64,000 nt of DNA from Prevotella multiformis DSM 16608 (GTDB lineage: Bacteria; Bacteroidota; Bacteroidia; Bacteroidales; Bacteroidaceae). The stretch spans positions 793,928 through 857,927 of the forward strand of contig NZ_GL872282.1 of the NCBI RefSeq assembly GCF_000191065.1. The letters are read 5' to 3'. Below are positions 43,182 through 51,987 of the stretch, one piece after another. The notes beneath the pieces are model-generated. The model searched no databases. It saw only the letters and a list, made by a program, of their open reading frames with translations, and was not told the DNA's origin. The stretch's first letter is position 1; every line of letters starts with the position of its first letter. Made by a program: the position numbers and the translations under genes.

Positions 43182-44246
43182 ATGGCGGAAAAGATCAGAA
43201 TCAAAGACATCGCGGAGCGCGCCGGCGTAAGCGTCGGGACGGTTGACAGGGTGCTGCACAAACGCCCCAACGTGTCGGCGGCAGCCCTGAAGCGGGTGGA
43301 GAAGGTGCTCAAGGAGATGGACTACCAGCCCAACGTCTATGCCAGTGCGCTGGCCTACAACAAGAGCTACACCTTCTACTGTCTCCTGCCGAAGCATGCC
43401 AGTGAGACTTACTGGGAGGAGATAGAGACGGGGGCACTGAAGGCGGTCGAGATGCGCAGGGACTTTGACGTCGACCTGGAAATCATGTATTACAGCCGGC
43501 TGGACTCCCATTCCTTTATCACGACCTACCAGAAATGCCTGGAGAAGAACCCGGACGGCGTGATTCTCGTTCCTACGACGCTGGAGCTGACGCGTCCCTT
43601 CACCGACGAACTGCACGAACGCAACATCCCTTTCATCCTGCTCGATTCCTATATGCCGTCCCTGCAGCCGCTGTCGTTCTACGGACAGGACTCCATTCAG
43701 AGCGGACGGTTTGCGGCGAGGATGCTCATGCTCGTGGCGGGAAAGGAACAGGCCGTCATGCTCATGCGGCAGACGAAGGACGGGAAGATGGCGAGCCGCC
43801 AGCAGGAGAACCGGGAGGTGGGATTCCGGCGTTACATGGAAGAGAACTGTCCGGAAACGGAAATCCTCGAGGTGAACCTGCCGCTGGACGAGGAGCGCAA
43901 ACGCTACGACCGCATCCTGGAGAAGTTCTTCTCTGCCCATCCGGAGGTAAGGCACTGCATCACGCTGAACTCTAAGGCGCACATCGTGGGCGAGTTCCTC
44001 CTGAAGACCGGACGCCGCAATGTGCAGATTATGGGCTACGACATGGTACACAAGAATGCCGACTGCCTGCGTGCCGGGAGCATCTTCTTCCTCATCGCAC
44101 AGCATGCCTACCAGCAGGGGTTCTTCAGCGTCGATTCCCTCTTCCATGCCATCGTGCTGAAGAAGAAGGTGGAGCCGGTCAACTACATGCCCATCGACCT
44201 GCTGACCCCCGAGAACATCGACTTCTACCACCGCTCCTGGGGCTGA
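43182..44246 (+). CDS. LacI-family transcriptional regulator
   Basis: 354 residues. The N-terminal DNA-binding helix-turn-helix reads IKDIAERAGVSVGTVDRVLH (residues 6-25) with the hinge KRVEKVLKEMDYQPNVYAS. A periplasmic-binding-protein-like sensor domain follows (YTFYCLLPKH, GVILVPTT, PFILLDSYMP). In Bacteroidales such proteins mostly sense sugars or nucleosides and repress or activate neighbouring uptake genes. No sugar-use gene is adjacent; the next gene is a Na+/H+ antiporter behind a 10-bp repeat array, so the target is not evident and the ligand cannot be predicted. Confidence 0.92.
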   Translation: MAEKIRIKDIAERAGVSVGTVDRVLHKRPNVSAAALKRVEKVLKEMDYQPNVYASALAYNKSYTFYCLLPKHASETYWEEIETGALKAVEMRRDFDVDLEIMYYSRLDSHSFITTYQKCLEKNPDGVILVPTTLELTRPFTDELHERNIPFILLDSYMPSLQPLSFYGQDSIQSGRFAARMLMLVAGKEQAVMLMRQTKDGKMASRQQENREVGFRRYMEENCPETEILEVNLPLDEERKRYDRILEKFFSAHPEVRHCITLNSKAHIVGEFLLKTGRRNVQIMGYDMVHKNADCLRAGSIFFLIAQHAYQQGFFSVDSLFHAIVLKKKVEPVNYMPIDLLTPENIDFYHRSWG

Positions 44247-44274
44247 TCGGTATCCCCTCTCCCCCTTTTGTAAT

Positions 44275-44364
44275 CGCTTATCCTCTCTTATCATCGCCTA
44301 TCCCCGCCTATCCCCGCTTATTATCGCCTATCATCGCCCATCCCCGCCTATCATCGCTTATCCC
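44275..44364 (+). repeat. 10-bp tandem array 2 (nine units)
   Basis: Nine exact 10-bp steps, from CGCTTATCCT through CGCCTATCCC, CGCCTATCAT and CGCCCATCCC to CGCTTATCCC. Starts 29 nt after the LacI stop and ends 21 nt before the antiporter start. No hairpin can form from such C-rich, G-poor RNA. Confidence 0.9.
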
Positions 44365-44385
44365 CTCCCACAAATATCCCCCCCA

Positions 44386-45669
44386 ATGACAGAAAACAAA
44401 AAAGGCCTCCTCGCCCTGAGTCCGCTCATGGTATTCATCGTGCTCTATCTGGTCACGTCCATCGTGTCCGGCGACTTCTACAAGGTGCCGATTACCGTGG
44501 CATTCATGGTCTCCAGCATCTTCGCCATCGCCGTCTCCGGAGGCTATCCGCTCTCGAAGCGCATCGAAATCTACAGCAAGGGAGCCAGTACGGACAACAT
44601 GATGATGATGCTCTGGATATTCGTGCTTGCCGGGGCTTTCGCCAATTCGGCCAAGGAGATGGGCAGCATCGACGCCACCGTCAACCTGACGCTGTCGGTC
44701 CTGCCGGGCAGCCTGCTGCTGCCGGGGCTCTTCCTTGCCGCCTGCTTCATTTCCATCAGCATCGGGACGAGTGTCGGGACCATCGTCGCTCTGACACCCA
44801 TCGCTGCCGGCGTCGCCACCTCGACAGGCAGTTCGCTGCCCTTCGTCGTGGCGGTGGTGGCAGGCGGGTCGTTCTTCGGCGACAACCTCTCCTTCATCAG
44901 TGACACGACGGTCGTCGCCACACGGACGCAGGAGTGCAAGATGGCCGACAAGTTCAAGGTCAACTTCTTCATCACCGCACCGGCGGCCGTCCTCATCCTC
45001 CTTGTCTATGTCTTCATGGGCGAAGACCTGCATACGACGGGGCAGGCGGCATCTGTCAGCATTTACAAAATCATCCCGTACATGGCCGTCCTCCTCTGTG
45101 CCGTCTTCGGCATGAACGTCATGGCGGTACTGACGATCGGCATCACCCTGACAGGCATCATCGGTATCGTCGACGGCACTTACGATGTCTTCGGCTGGTT
45201 CTCGAGCATGGGGACAGGCATCACGGGCATGGGCGAACTGATTATCATCACGATGATGGCAGGCGGAATGCTGGAAATCATCCGTGAGAACGGCGGCATC
45301 GACTATCTCATCCGCATCATCACACGCCACGTCAACGGCAAGAAGGGGGCGGAGCTGACCATTGCCTTCCTCGTGAGTCTGGTGGACATCTGCACGGCCA
45401 ACAACACGGTGGCCATCCTCACCGTGGGCGGCATAGCACGGCAGATCGGCGACCGGTACGGCGTGGACAGGCGCAAGGCGGCCAGCATCCTCGACACCTT
45501 CTCCTGCTGTGCGCAGGGCCTGATTCCGTACGGCGCACAGCTGCTGATGGCTGCCGGACTGGCCAAGCTCAATCCCGTGAGCATCATTCCTTATCTGTAT
45601 TATCCCATGGTGCTGGGCATCGCAGCCCTGCTGTCGATCCTCTTCCATTATCCCCGCCGCTACTCATAG
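44386..45669 (+). CDS. NhaC-family Na+/H+ antiporter-like transporter
   Basis: 427 residues with about eleven transmembrane helices. It fits the NhaC/ion-transporter superfamily: LSPLMVFIVLYLVTSIVSGDF near the start, SISIGTSVGTIVALTPIAAG, the FFGDNLSFISDTTVVATRTQ stretch with acidic residues in the membrane, and a repeat in the second half (DICTANNTVAILTVGGIARQ). Members exchange Na+ for H+ or import amino acids or dicarboxylates with Na+. Together with the Na+-pumping NQR nearby, Na+ cycling is likely. It lies between two 10-bp repeat arrays. Confidence 0.85.
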   Translation: MTENKKGLLALSPLMVFIVLYLVTSIVSGDFYKVPITVAFMVSSIFAIAVSGGYPLSKRIEIYSKGASTDNMMMMLWIFVLAGAFANSAKEMGSIDATVNLTLSVLPGSLLLPGLFLAACFISISIGTSVGTIVALTPIAAGVATSTGSSLPFVVAVVAGGSFFGDNLSFISDTTVVATRTQECKMADKFKVNFFITAPAAVLILLVYVFMGEDLHTTGQAASVSIYKIIPYMAVLLCAVFGMNVMAVLTIGITLTGIIGIVDGTYDVFGWFSSMGTGITGMGELIIITMMAGGMLEIIRENGGIDYLIRIITRHVNGKKGAELTIAFLVSLVDICTANNTVAILTVGGIARQIGDRYGVDRRKAASILDTFSCCAQGLIPYGAQLLMAAGLAKLNPVSIIPYLYYPMVLGIAALLSILFHYPRRYS

Positions 45670-45696
45670 TGTCCCTCTCTCATCCCTTCTTATTAC

Positions 45697-45736
45697 CGCC
45701 CATCATCGCCCATCATCGCCTATCCCCGCCTATCAT
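45697..45736 (+). repeat. 10-bp tandem array 3 (four units)
   Basis: CGCCCATCAT, CGCCCATCAT, CGCCTATCCC, CGCCTATCAT, starting 28 nt after the antiporter stop and ending one base before the ATG at 45738. If translation began further upstream the array would be read as PPIIAHHRLSPPII. Confidence 0.88.
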
Positions 45737-45737
45737 C

Positions 45738-46577
45738 ATGCAGACAATCGATTCTTCTTCAATGGACATCATACAGCGTAATTTCTTCCGCATCCTCTGC
45801 TCAGGAGCGTTCGGCACGCAGTCGAGCATCGAACCGATGTCGCCTTTCAAGTGGCGGAGGCTCATGCAGATGGTGGAGGCGCAGCAGGTCATGCCGGTCT
45901 TCATCAACGGCATTGCCCAGCATGCCATGGACGAGGGACTGAACCTCCCGGAGGGGATCATCGCCGACCTCAGGGGAAGGCAGGACGAGCGCAAGTCGCT
46001 GGCGGCGAGGATTCCGAAGACCGTCAGGCTCAGCAATGCCTTTCTGAACCGGCGGCTGAAGAATCTCATCTACAGCGAACTGCACAGCATCGACACCTCT
46101 GTGGAGGCGCTCGATATGCTGAAGCTCATTGTCTCCAACTCCGAGGTGATGTTCACACGGGGGATGAACCTGGGGGGAATCATCACGATGGGCGAATACC
46201 TCCGGACACGCGGCGACAAGGTGGACTTCGTGAAACTCGACAACTGGCTGACGGCTCTTCAGCTGCACGGGATGGCGGAACTGCAGGGCAACGTCCTCAT
46301 ATCGGTCTTCGGCTTCGAGCAGGACGAGCTGCCTTTCGTCACCAAGAGCGATCCGAAGGCATACCGGCTGACCCTCCGCAGTGTGTCGGACCTGGCGAAG
46401 GACACGGCGCAGGAGTGGCATTTCAGACAGAACTCCGCCGGCTTCGTGCAGAACAACAATGCCGTTCTCCGTCGCAACCTCAGCCGGAGTCTGCGTTACG
46501 TGGGCTATGCCCCTGTCGAGACCACCAGCAATTTCTTCCACAACTTCGTGAAAAGCCTGTCTGAAATCGAAGAGTAG
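45738..46577 (+). CDS. hypothetical protein, Bacteroidales-type
   Basis: 279 residues from MQTIDSSS, or 271 from the next ATG (MDIIQRNFFRIL). It is a soluble protein with no signal peptide, mixed alpha/beta, starting with a helical segment (FFRILCSGAFG, MSPFKWRRLMQMVEAQQVMP). The opening resembles that of uncharacterised nucleotidyltransferase-like proteins of Bacteroidales, but I cannot see a GSx-DxD nucleotidyltransferase motif, so no function is assigned. The frame is open back to 45669, but that stretch is the 10-bp repeat and is unlikely to be translated. It sits between two 10-bp arrays and could share a transcript with the antiporter. Confidence 0.75.
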   Translation: MQTIDSSSMDIIQRNFFRILCSGAFGTQSSIEPMSPFKWRRLMQMVEAQQVMPVFINGIAQHAMDEGLNLPEGIIADLRGRQDERKSLAARIPKTVRLSNAFLNRRLKNLIYSELHSIDTSVEALDMLKLIVSNSEVMFTRGMNLGGIITMGEYLRTRGDKVDFVKLDNWLTALQLHGMAELQGNVLISVFGFEQDELPFVTKSDPKAYRLTLRSVSDLAKDTAQEWHFRQNSAGFVQNNNAVLRRNLSRSLRYVGYAPVETTSNFFHNFVKSLSEIEE

Positions 46578-46609
46578 ACCGGCGGCAACACGCCGTGATG
46601 TTTTCCTGT

Positions 46610-46727
46610 TGTCTATCCCCGCCCATCGCCGCCCATCCCCGTCTATCCCCGCTTATCATCGCCCATCATCGCCCCTCCCCGTCCCCCTCTTATCCCCGCC
46701 CATCATCGCCCCCTCCCCGCCTATCAC
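46610..46727 (+). repeat. 10-bp tandem array 4 (about twelve units)
   Basis: From TGTCTATCCC and CGCCCATCGC to CGCCTATCAC, 10-bp register with one or two slips. It starts 33 nt after the preceding stop. A weak hairpin (CGGCG with CGCCG, near 46580-46596) precedes it. Confidence 0.87.
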
Positions 46728-46811
46728 CCCTGAAAAACTCCCCCCTTGATTAAACCTTATCCCCTCTCAGACGTCATATTTCACGTTTAGATCATCAAAA
46801 AGGAGACATTT

Positions 46812-49763
46812 ATGGTAAAAAGACTGTTGACACTTGTCCTCCTGCTTCCCGTCACCGTGGCGGTGCTGGCGCAGAACAGGACAATTACAGGAACGCTCTA
46901 TGACGGAGAGATGAAGGAACACGTGCCCTTTGCCGTCGTCCAGCTGCTGAAGCAGGACAGCAGTTACGTAGTAGGAGCCACCTCCGACGAGACCGGTACG
47001 TTCAAGGTGACTGCCCCGGCAAACGGCAGATATATCCTGAAGGCATCGTATGTAGGCTACAGGACGATCTTCCAGAACGTGACGATTGCCAATGAGCAGG
47101 ATGTCTCCGTCGGACAGCTTGACTTCCAGACAGACACACACATGCTGAAGGAGGTCAAGGTGGTGGCGAGCGCGCCGAAGGTGGTCGTGAAGGCCGACAC
47201 CTTCCAATACAACGCCTCGGCCTACCGCACACCGGAGGGCTCGACCATCGAGGCACTGGTGAAGAAGCTGCCCGGGGCGGAGGTGTCGGACGACGGGACA
47301 ATCAAGATTAACGGCAAGGAAGTGAAGAAGATCCTCGTCAACGGAAAGGAATTCATGGTGGGCGACACGAAGACCGCCATGAAGAACCTCCCCACTTCCA
47401 TCATACAGACCATAAAGGCCTACGACCAGCAGAGCGACCTCACCCGTGTGACGGGCATCGACGACGGCAACGAGTCTACGGTCCTGGACTTCGGCGTGAA
47501 ACAGGGGATGAACAAGGGGCTTTTCTCCAACATCGACCTCGGCATCGGGACGAAGCACCGTTATTCCGAACGCGGCATGGCGGCCTACTTCAACGACAAG
47601 TTCCGGATGATGGGATTCGTCTCGGCGAACAACGTCAACGACATGGGCTTCGGCGGCGGACCGCGCGGCGGCTTCGGCGGTGTACGGCAGGGACTGAATG
47701 CGACGAAGATGGTCGGTCTGAACATGAACTACGACAACGGACAGTCGCTGCAGTGGGATGGCAGTGTTCGGTGGAATCATGCCGACGGCGACCTGAACGC
47801 ACGCATCGCAGCGGAGAACTTCGTGGCGCAGCAGGGCTCTTTCTCCAACCGCCTCTCACAGCAGTACACCCGGACCGACTCGTGGGATGGCCGGTTCCGT
47901 CTGGAGTGGCGGCCCGATTCGGTCTGGAACATCATGTTCCGCCCGAACATACAGGTCAGCAAGAACGACGGACAGACTGTCAGCACGTCGGCTGCCTACA
48001 GCGCCGATCCTTACGAGACCGTCGACGACCCCTTGTCGGCAGCGGCCGTCGCACAGCTCAAAGCCAAGGGACTGATGGTGAACAGCCAGCAGAATACGAC
48101 CATCACCTACGGCGACAACACCTCGCTGGGGGCGATGCTGCAGGTGAACCGCCGGCTGGGGAAAAAGGGACGGAACGTGACGCTGCGCATGGACGGTGAC
48201 TATACGGATGCCGACTCCAGGACTTTCTCGACACAGGACCTCCAGTATTTCCAGCTGCGGGACGCACTCGGCAACGATTCCACCTACCGGGCGTACCGGT
48301 TCAACCTCATGCCGACGAGGAGCTGGGACTATGCCGTGCAGGCGACTTACAGCGAGCCGATAGCCCGGAAGACCTACCTGCAGTTCAGCTATCAGTTCAA
48401 GTACGGTCTCTCGAAGAGCAACCGCGACACCTACGATTTCTCGGCACTGCCCGCAGCGACATTCAGCTGTGTGCATCCGGCTTACCGCTCGTGGAACAGC
48501 TATCTCGGTCTGCTGGCACAGCCGGTGGACAGTTACCTGGACGGCAGTCTGAGCCGCTATTCGGAATACCGCACCTACACACACGACGTGCAGGTGATGC
48601 TGCGCATGATCCGCAGCAAGTGGAAGATGAACGTGGGCGTGATGCTGCAGCCCCAGCGTTCCACCTATAGGCAGGATTATCTCGGTGTACACGTCGACAC
48701 GGCACGGACGGTGGTGAACTGGAGCCCGACGTTCGACTTCCGTTACCGTTTCAGCGAGCAGAGCAACCTGCGCATCAATTACAAGGGAACGGCGACACAG
48801 CCGACGATGAGCCAGTTGCTCAATATCACCGACAATACCGACCCGCAGAACATTTCCGTGGGCAACCCCGGGCTGAAACCGGCCTTCACCAACCGTTTCC
48901 GACTCTTCTACAACACTTTCCGGCAGAGCCATGCACAGGCACTGATGACCTTTGCCAATTTCTCCGCCACACGCAACGCCATCGGCAACAGCGTCAGCTA
49001 TGATGCGGCGAGCGGAGCACGTACGGTGAAACCCGTGAACGTGGACGGAAACTGGGATGCCGATGCGGCTGTGATGTACAATACGAGCATCGATTCGGCC
49101 GGTGTATGGAACATCCATACCTTCACGCGTGCCGGTTTCAACCGTTATGTCAGCTTTCTGCAGCCGGACTTCGCAAGCAGTCTGCAGAAGAACATCACGA
49201 AATCGCTGACGCTGGGCGAACGCCTCGCCGGCAGCTACCGCAACAGCTGGCTGGAACTGGAACTGGACGGGTCGGCCGACTTTACCCGGACGAAGAACAA
49301 CCTGCAGAGCTTCAGCAACCTGCATACCTGGCAGTTTGCCTACGGCGGCACGTTGAGCCTGAGCCTGCCGTGGAACATGAGCCTGTCGACCGATCTTCAC
49401 CAGACCAGCCGCCGCGGTTACAGCGACGCCTCGCTGAACACGAACGAGCTGCTGTGGAATGCACAGCTGTCGCAGAGCCTGCTGAAAGGCAATGCGCTGA
49501 CGGTCAGCCTGCAGTTCTATGACATCCTGCACCGCCAGAGCAATCTGTCACGGGTCATCAGCGCCGTGAGCCGTACCGACACGGAGTACAACAGCATCAA
49601 CAGCTACATCATGCTGCGTGCCACCTACCGGCTGAACCTGTTCGGCGGCAGGAATGCCATGCCGAGACCGAAGGATGCGCCGCCTTTCGACCATCGCGGA
49701 CCGGGCATGAGACCGGGCGGCCCGGGTCCTGGCGGTCGTCCGCCTGTGGGGGGAGGGTTCTGA
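46812..49763 (+). CDS. outer-membrane beta-barrel protein with carboxypeptidase-like N-domain
   Basis: 983 residues. A signal peptide (LLTLVLLLPVTVAVLAQ) is followed by a CarboxypepD-regulatory-like beta-sandwich (ITGTLYDGEMKEHVPFAVVQ, DETGTFKV, YVGYR), a plug-like region (IEALVKKLPGAEVSDDGTIK, NGKEVKKILVNGKEF) and a long beta-barrel, as in TonB-dependent-receptor-like 'outer membrane beta-barrel' proteins of Bacteroidetes. No SusD partner is adjacent. Odd points are a Gly-rich loop (FGGGPRGGFGG, about residue 280) and a Pro/Gly-rich tail (GMRPGGPGPGGRPPVGGGF) after the last barrel strand, ending in Phe. Substrate unknown. Confidence 0.85.
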   Translation: MVKRLLTLVLLLPVTVAVLAQNRTITGTLYDGEMKEHVPFAVVQLLKQDSSYVVGATSDETGTFKVTAPANGRYILKASYVGYRTIFQNVTIANEQDVSVGQLDFQTDTHMLKEVKVVASAPKVVVKADTFQYNASAYRTPEGSTIEALVKKLPGAEVSDDGTIKINGKEVKKILVNGKEFMVGDTKTAMKNLPTSIIQTIKAYDQQSDLTRVTGIDDGNESTVLDFGVKQGMNKGLFSNIDLGIGTKHRYSERGMAAYFNDKFRMMGFVSANNVNDMGFGGGPRGGFGGVRQGLNATKMVGLNMNYDNGQSLQWDGSVRWNHADGDLNARIAAENFVAQQGSFSNRLSQQYTRTDSWDGRFRLEWRPDSVWNIMFRPNIQVSKNDGQTVSTSAAYSADPYETVDDPLSAAAVAQLKAKGLMVNSQQNTTITYGDNTSLGAMLQVNRRLGKKGRNVTLRMDGDYTDADSRTFSTQDLQYFQLRDALGNDSTYRAYRFNLMPTRSWDYAVQATYSEPIARKTYLQFSYQFKYGLSKSNRDTYDFSALPAATFSCVHPAYRSWNSYLGLLAQPVDSYLDGSLSRYSEYRTYTHDVQVMLRMIRSKWKMNVGVMLQPQRSTYRQDYLGVHVDTARTVVNWSPTFDFRYRFSEQSNLRINYKGTATQPTMSQLLNITDNTDPQNISVGNPGLKPAFTNRFRLFYNTFRQSHAQALMTFANFSATRNAIGNSVSYDAASGARTVKPVNVDGNWDADAAVMYNTSIDSAGVWNIHTFTRAGFNRYVSFLQPDFASSLQKNITKSLTLGERLAGSYRNSWLELELDGSADFTRTKNNLQSFSNLHTWQFAYGGTLSLSLPWNMSLSTDLHQTSRRGYSDASLNTNELLWNAQLSQSLLKGNALTVSLQFYDILHRQSNLSRVISAVSRTDTEYNSINSYIMLRATYRLNLFGGRNAMPRPKDAPPFDHRGPGMRPGGPGPGGRPPVGGGF

Positions 49764-49849
49764 AAAGGGAATCGCCCCCGAGGAGGCAGACTGCAAAGCG
49801 GCGGCCTGACAGCTTCCGGCGTGTAAGTTGAATTTTCTGAAAACAAGGA

Positions 49850-49893
49850 AAAGTCCATTTCTCTGCTCACAGACGGGTTTTGAAATGGACTTT
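49850..49893 (+). terminator. terminator of the beta-barrel gene
   Basis: AAAGTCCATTTC pairs with GAAATGGACTTT. The left end of repeat element C begins 3 bp later. Confidence 0.82.
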
Positions 49894-49895
49894 CC

Positions 49896-50502
49896 GGTTT
49901 TTCCGGTCAATGCGTAGATGGGAAACAGAAGAAAGGCTTCTACGCTTGCAGGGCATGGCCGTCCAGAATCAGATGGGGTCTTGCAAAGGGGGATGAGCTA
50001 CAAGGTAAGATGCAGGAAAGGCAGATTGATACGATGCCGGTCCATCGGCAGGCCTTTCCGTCTTCTACAGACAGCTTATTCCCATACCGCCGGTATTTGT
50101 AAACTGTTTTCATGCAGTGCAAAGCAGCACACGCCCTTCTGGCTTCTGAAAGATGCCTGACTGACCTGCAGAAGGTGCTCTTTCAGCGTGTTGCCAACGC
50201 CCTTTTGAAGTCCAATCAGGCACCTTTCAGAAATGAATTGATAACCAGTTGATTGACTGTCGGTTACAAACCTTCCTTTTGCACGTTTTTTTTATATTTG
50301 CAGATGATCTGTTTGGAATTATGTAATGGTTTTTCAAAACCCTGTCTGTATTCCCGACAGATTAAACTGAAAAGGTTTTTGTATCAAAGGATGATGACAG
50401 AACAGGCAGTTGACAGCCTTGGCTATGTTTTCGTTGAATGAATTACTCCGGTACTTCCGTTGAAGCCATACGGAAAGCATCCGCGCATTTAACCGAAGAA
50501 CC
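49896..50502 (-). mobile_element. repeat element, copy C (607 bp, non-coding)
   Basis: Third copy, in reverse orientation to A and B. The ends are GGTTTTTCCGGTCAATGCG (49896) and, on the minus strand from 50502, GGTTCTTCGGTTAAATGCGC then GGATG. The sub-terminal inverted copy at the second end reads CAACGGAAGTACC on the minus strand, giving a hairpin of about 15 bp. Internal landmarks include AAAAGGGCGTTGGCAAC and the inverted repeat near 50151-50169 and 50207-50225. It fits exactly between two terminators: 3 bp from the one to its left and 3 bp from the one to its right. No transposase and no clear target duplication. Confidence 0.85.
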
Positions 50503-50505
50503 AAA

Positions 50506-50549
50506 AAGAGCCCTGTCAAAACTCGCCGTCCGAGTCTGACAGGGCTCTT
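50506..50549 (-). terminator. terminator of the SusC-to-DUF4302 operon
   Basis: AAGAGCCCTGTCA and TGACAGGGCTCTT-type arms with an inner ACTCG/CGAGT stem; on the minus strand followed by TTTTT and then directly by element C. Confidence 0.88.
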
Positions 50550-50696
50550 CCCGTTATAATGGGTATCGGCAAAGCCCTATACCCTGTGATTTGCTTGCGG
50601 AGGAGTTCTGCAGAGATTCCCGTCTGTGTTGTTCCCTGTCATCCCTCCTGTCCGTCTTCCTTGTCCCGTTGGTTCTTTCTTCCGGGGGATGGGGTG

Positions 50697-51977
50697 TCAG
50701 AAGTCTGCGCTCCAGATTCCTCTGTAGAAGACGAAGGACACCTCGTCGTGGCTGTTGCTCGTCATGCGCAGCCACAGCGGATGCTTCGGGTCGTCGATCG
50801 ACAGTGTATAGTCTGTCGCCTGTCCGTTGACGAGGAAGGTATTGGCGATGTCCTTCAGCTTGTACTGGTTGTAGTAGACGGCGCCGTTCCTCTCGTTGGC
50901 CGTACCTTTCGGATTGGGCCTGAAGCCCTTGATGGTGATCTGGTTCTTCCCGCTGGTGCTGTAGAGCGTGCGGAGGTTGCCCCAGTCGTCGCCCACATAG
51001 GATGACAGGCTCAGGAAACCCGGTGTAGTGCTGAAGAAGACGGTGACGATCTCCATGTTCTTGCTTGCGGCATAGGCGGCGGCGGCCTTCCATATATTCA
51101 TTTCCGCCGTGCTGCTGTAACCCACGTTGATGGTCCAGTTGTCGCTGAAGAAAGCTTCGAGCGGCGTGATGTCGCGCGGGGACAGCATGACGCCCTTGTC
51201 ATTGGGGTCGACCCACTTGTCGTCTGTGGAATAGGTGAATGCCGTCAGTTTCCTTCCGTTCAGCGAGTCGCCCTTCAGCACCTCGATGCCCTGCGGCGTG
51301 TAGATGAACGGAATGGCGACGGCCTTTCCGTTCTTGTCCGTCGTGTGCAGGGTATGCAGGTTCATCCTGGCAGGCAGCGTGTCCTTGTCGATGATGATGT
51401 TGTAGCGTTCGGAACTCATGCCCGACGCAACGGTGGCAATCTGCGTGAAGAAGCTGTCCCACGTGAGGTCTTCCGGCATAGGGGTCATGACGACCCGGTC
51501 GCCGTGCTTGCGCCCTTCCAGGACGATGCTGTCCTTCGTGCAGGACATGACGCGGAACTCGAAGTCGCCCTGGAAGCCTTTCCCGTCCTTGCCGACGGAC
51601 TTCCCGTTGATCTTCCCGACAGGGTCTGAATACTTGTGCAGGGCGGCATTGAAGGAGTCGAAGGACAGCAGCACGCCCTGTCCCTGCTGTACGGTGTAGT
51701 GCGAGGTGCCCTTGGCGTGATCGCTTTCCTCTTCGCAGAACACGTTGTCCTCCTTGTCGAATCTGCAGAGGATGTTGAATCCGCCGAATCCGCCGGAGCC
51801 CTGGTAAGCCATTTTCCATCCGTTCGGGGCAGCCGTGAGGATATCCTTTGTCTCGCTGATCGCCTCGGCGATGCGGTCGGGAGACGGCTTGTCGAAGGCA
51901 TCCTCCACCTCCGGCGTGCAGGAAGCCGTGAAGACGAGTGCCGTCAATGCAAACAGTAATCGATATGTCTTTTTCAT
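50697..51977 (-). CDS. DUF4302 lipoprotein
   Basis: 426 residues. The signal peptide ends in a lipobox (ALVFTASC), so it is a lipoprotein, probably on the outer membrane. The body matches DUF4302 of Bacteroidetes: SPDRIAEAISETKDILTAAP with NGWKMAY near the mature start, then a two-domain beta-rich region. The function is unknown; the family travels with SusC/SusD pairs and the HExxH lipoprotein encoded just upstream. It is the last gene of a four-gene operon; the gap to the gene before it is 10 nt. Confidence 0.88.
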   Translation of the reverse strand: MKKTYRLLFALTALVFTASCTPEVEDAFDKPSPDRIAEAISETKDILTAAPNGWKMAYQGSGGFGGFNILCRFDKEDNVFCEEESDHAKGTSHYTVQQGQGVLLSFDSFNAALHKYSDPVGKINGKSVGKDGKGFQGDFEFRVMSCTKDSIVLEGRKHGDRVVMTPMPEDLTWDSFFTQIATVASGMSSERYNIIIDKDTLPARMNLHTLHTTDKNGKAVAIPFIYTPQGIEVLKGDSLNGRKLTAFTYSTDDKWVDPNDKGVMLSPRDITPLEAFFSDNWTINVGYSSTAEMNIWKAAAAYAASKNMEIVTVFFSTTPGFLSLSSYVGDDWGNLRTLYSTSGKNQITIKGFRPNPKGTANERNGAVYYNQYKLKDIANTFLVNGQATDYTLSIDDPKHPLWLRMTSNSHDEVSFVFYRGIWSADF

Positions 51978-51987
51978 AACTTAAGTC

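Noticed and set aside
45669-45737. Upstream GTG start that would extend the 45738-46577 protein by 23 residues
   Set aside because: The added residues are a translation of the 10-bp repeat; ATG 45738 directly follows the array.
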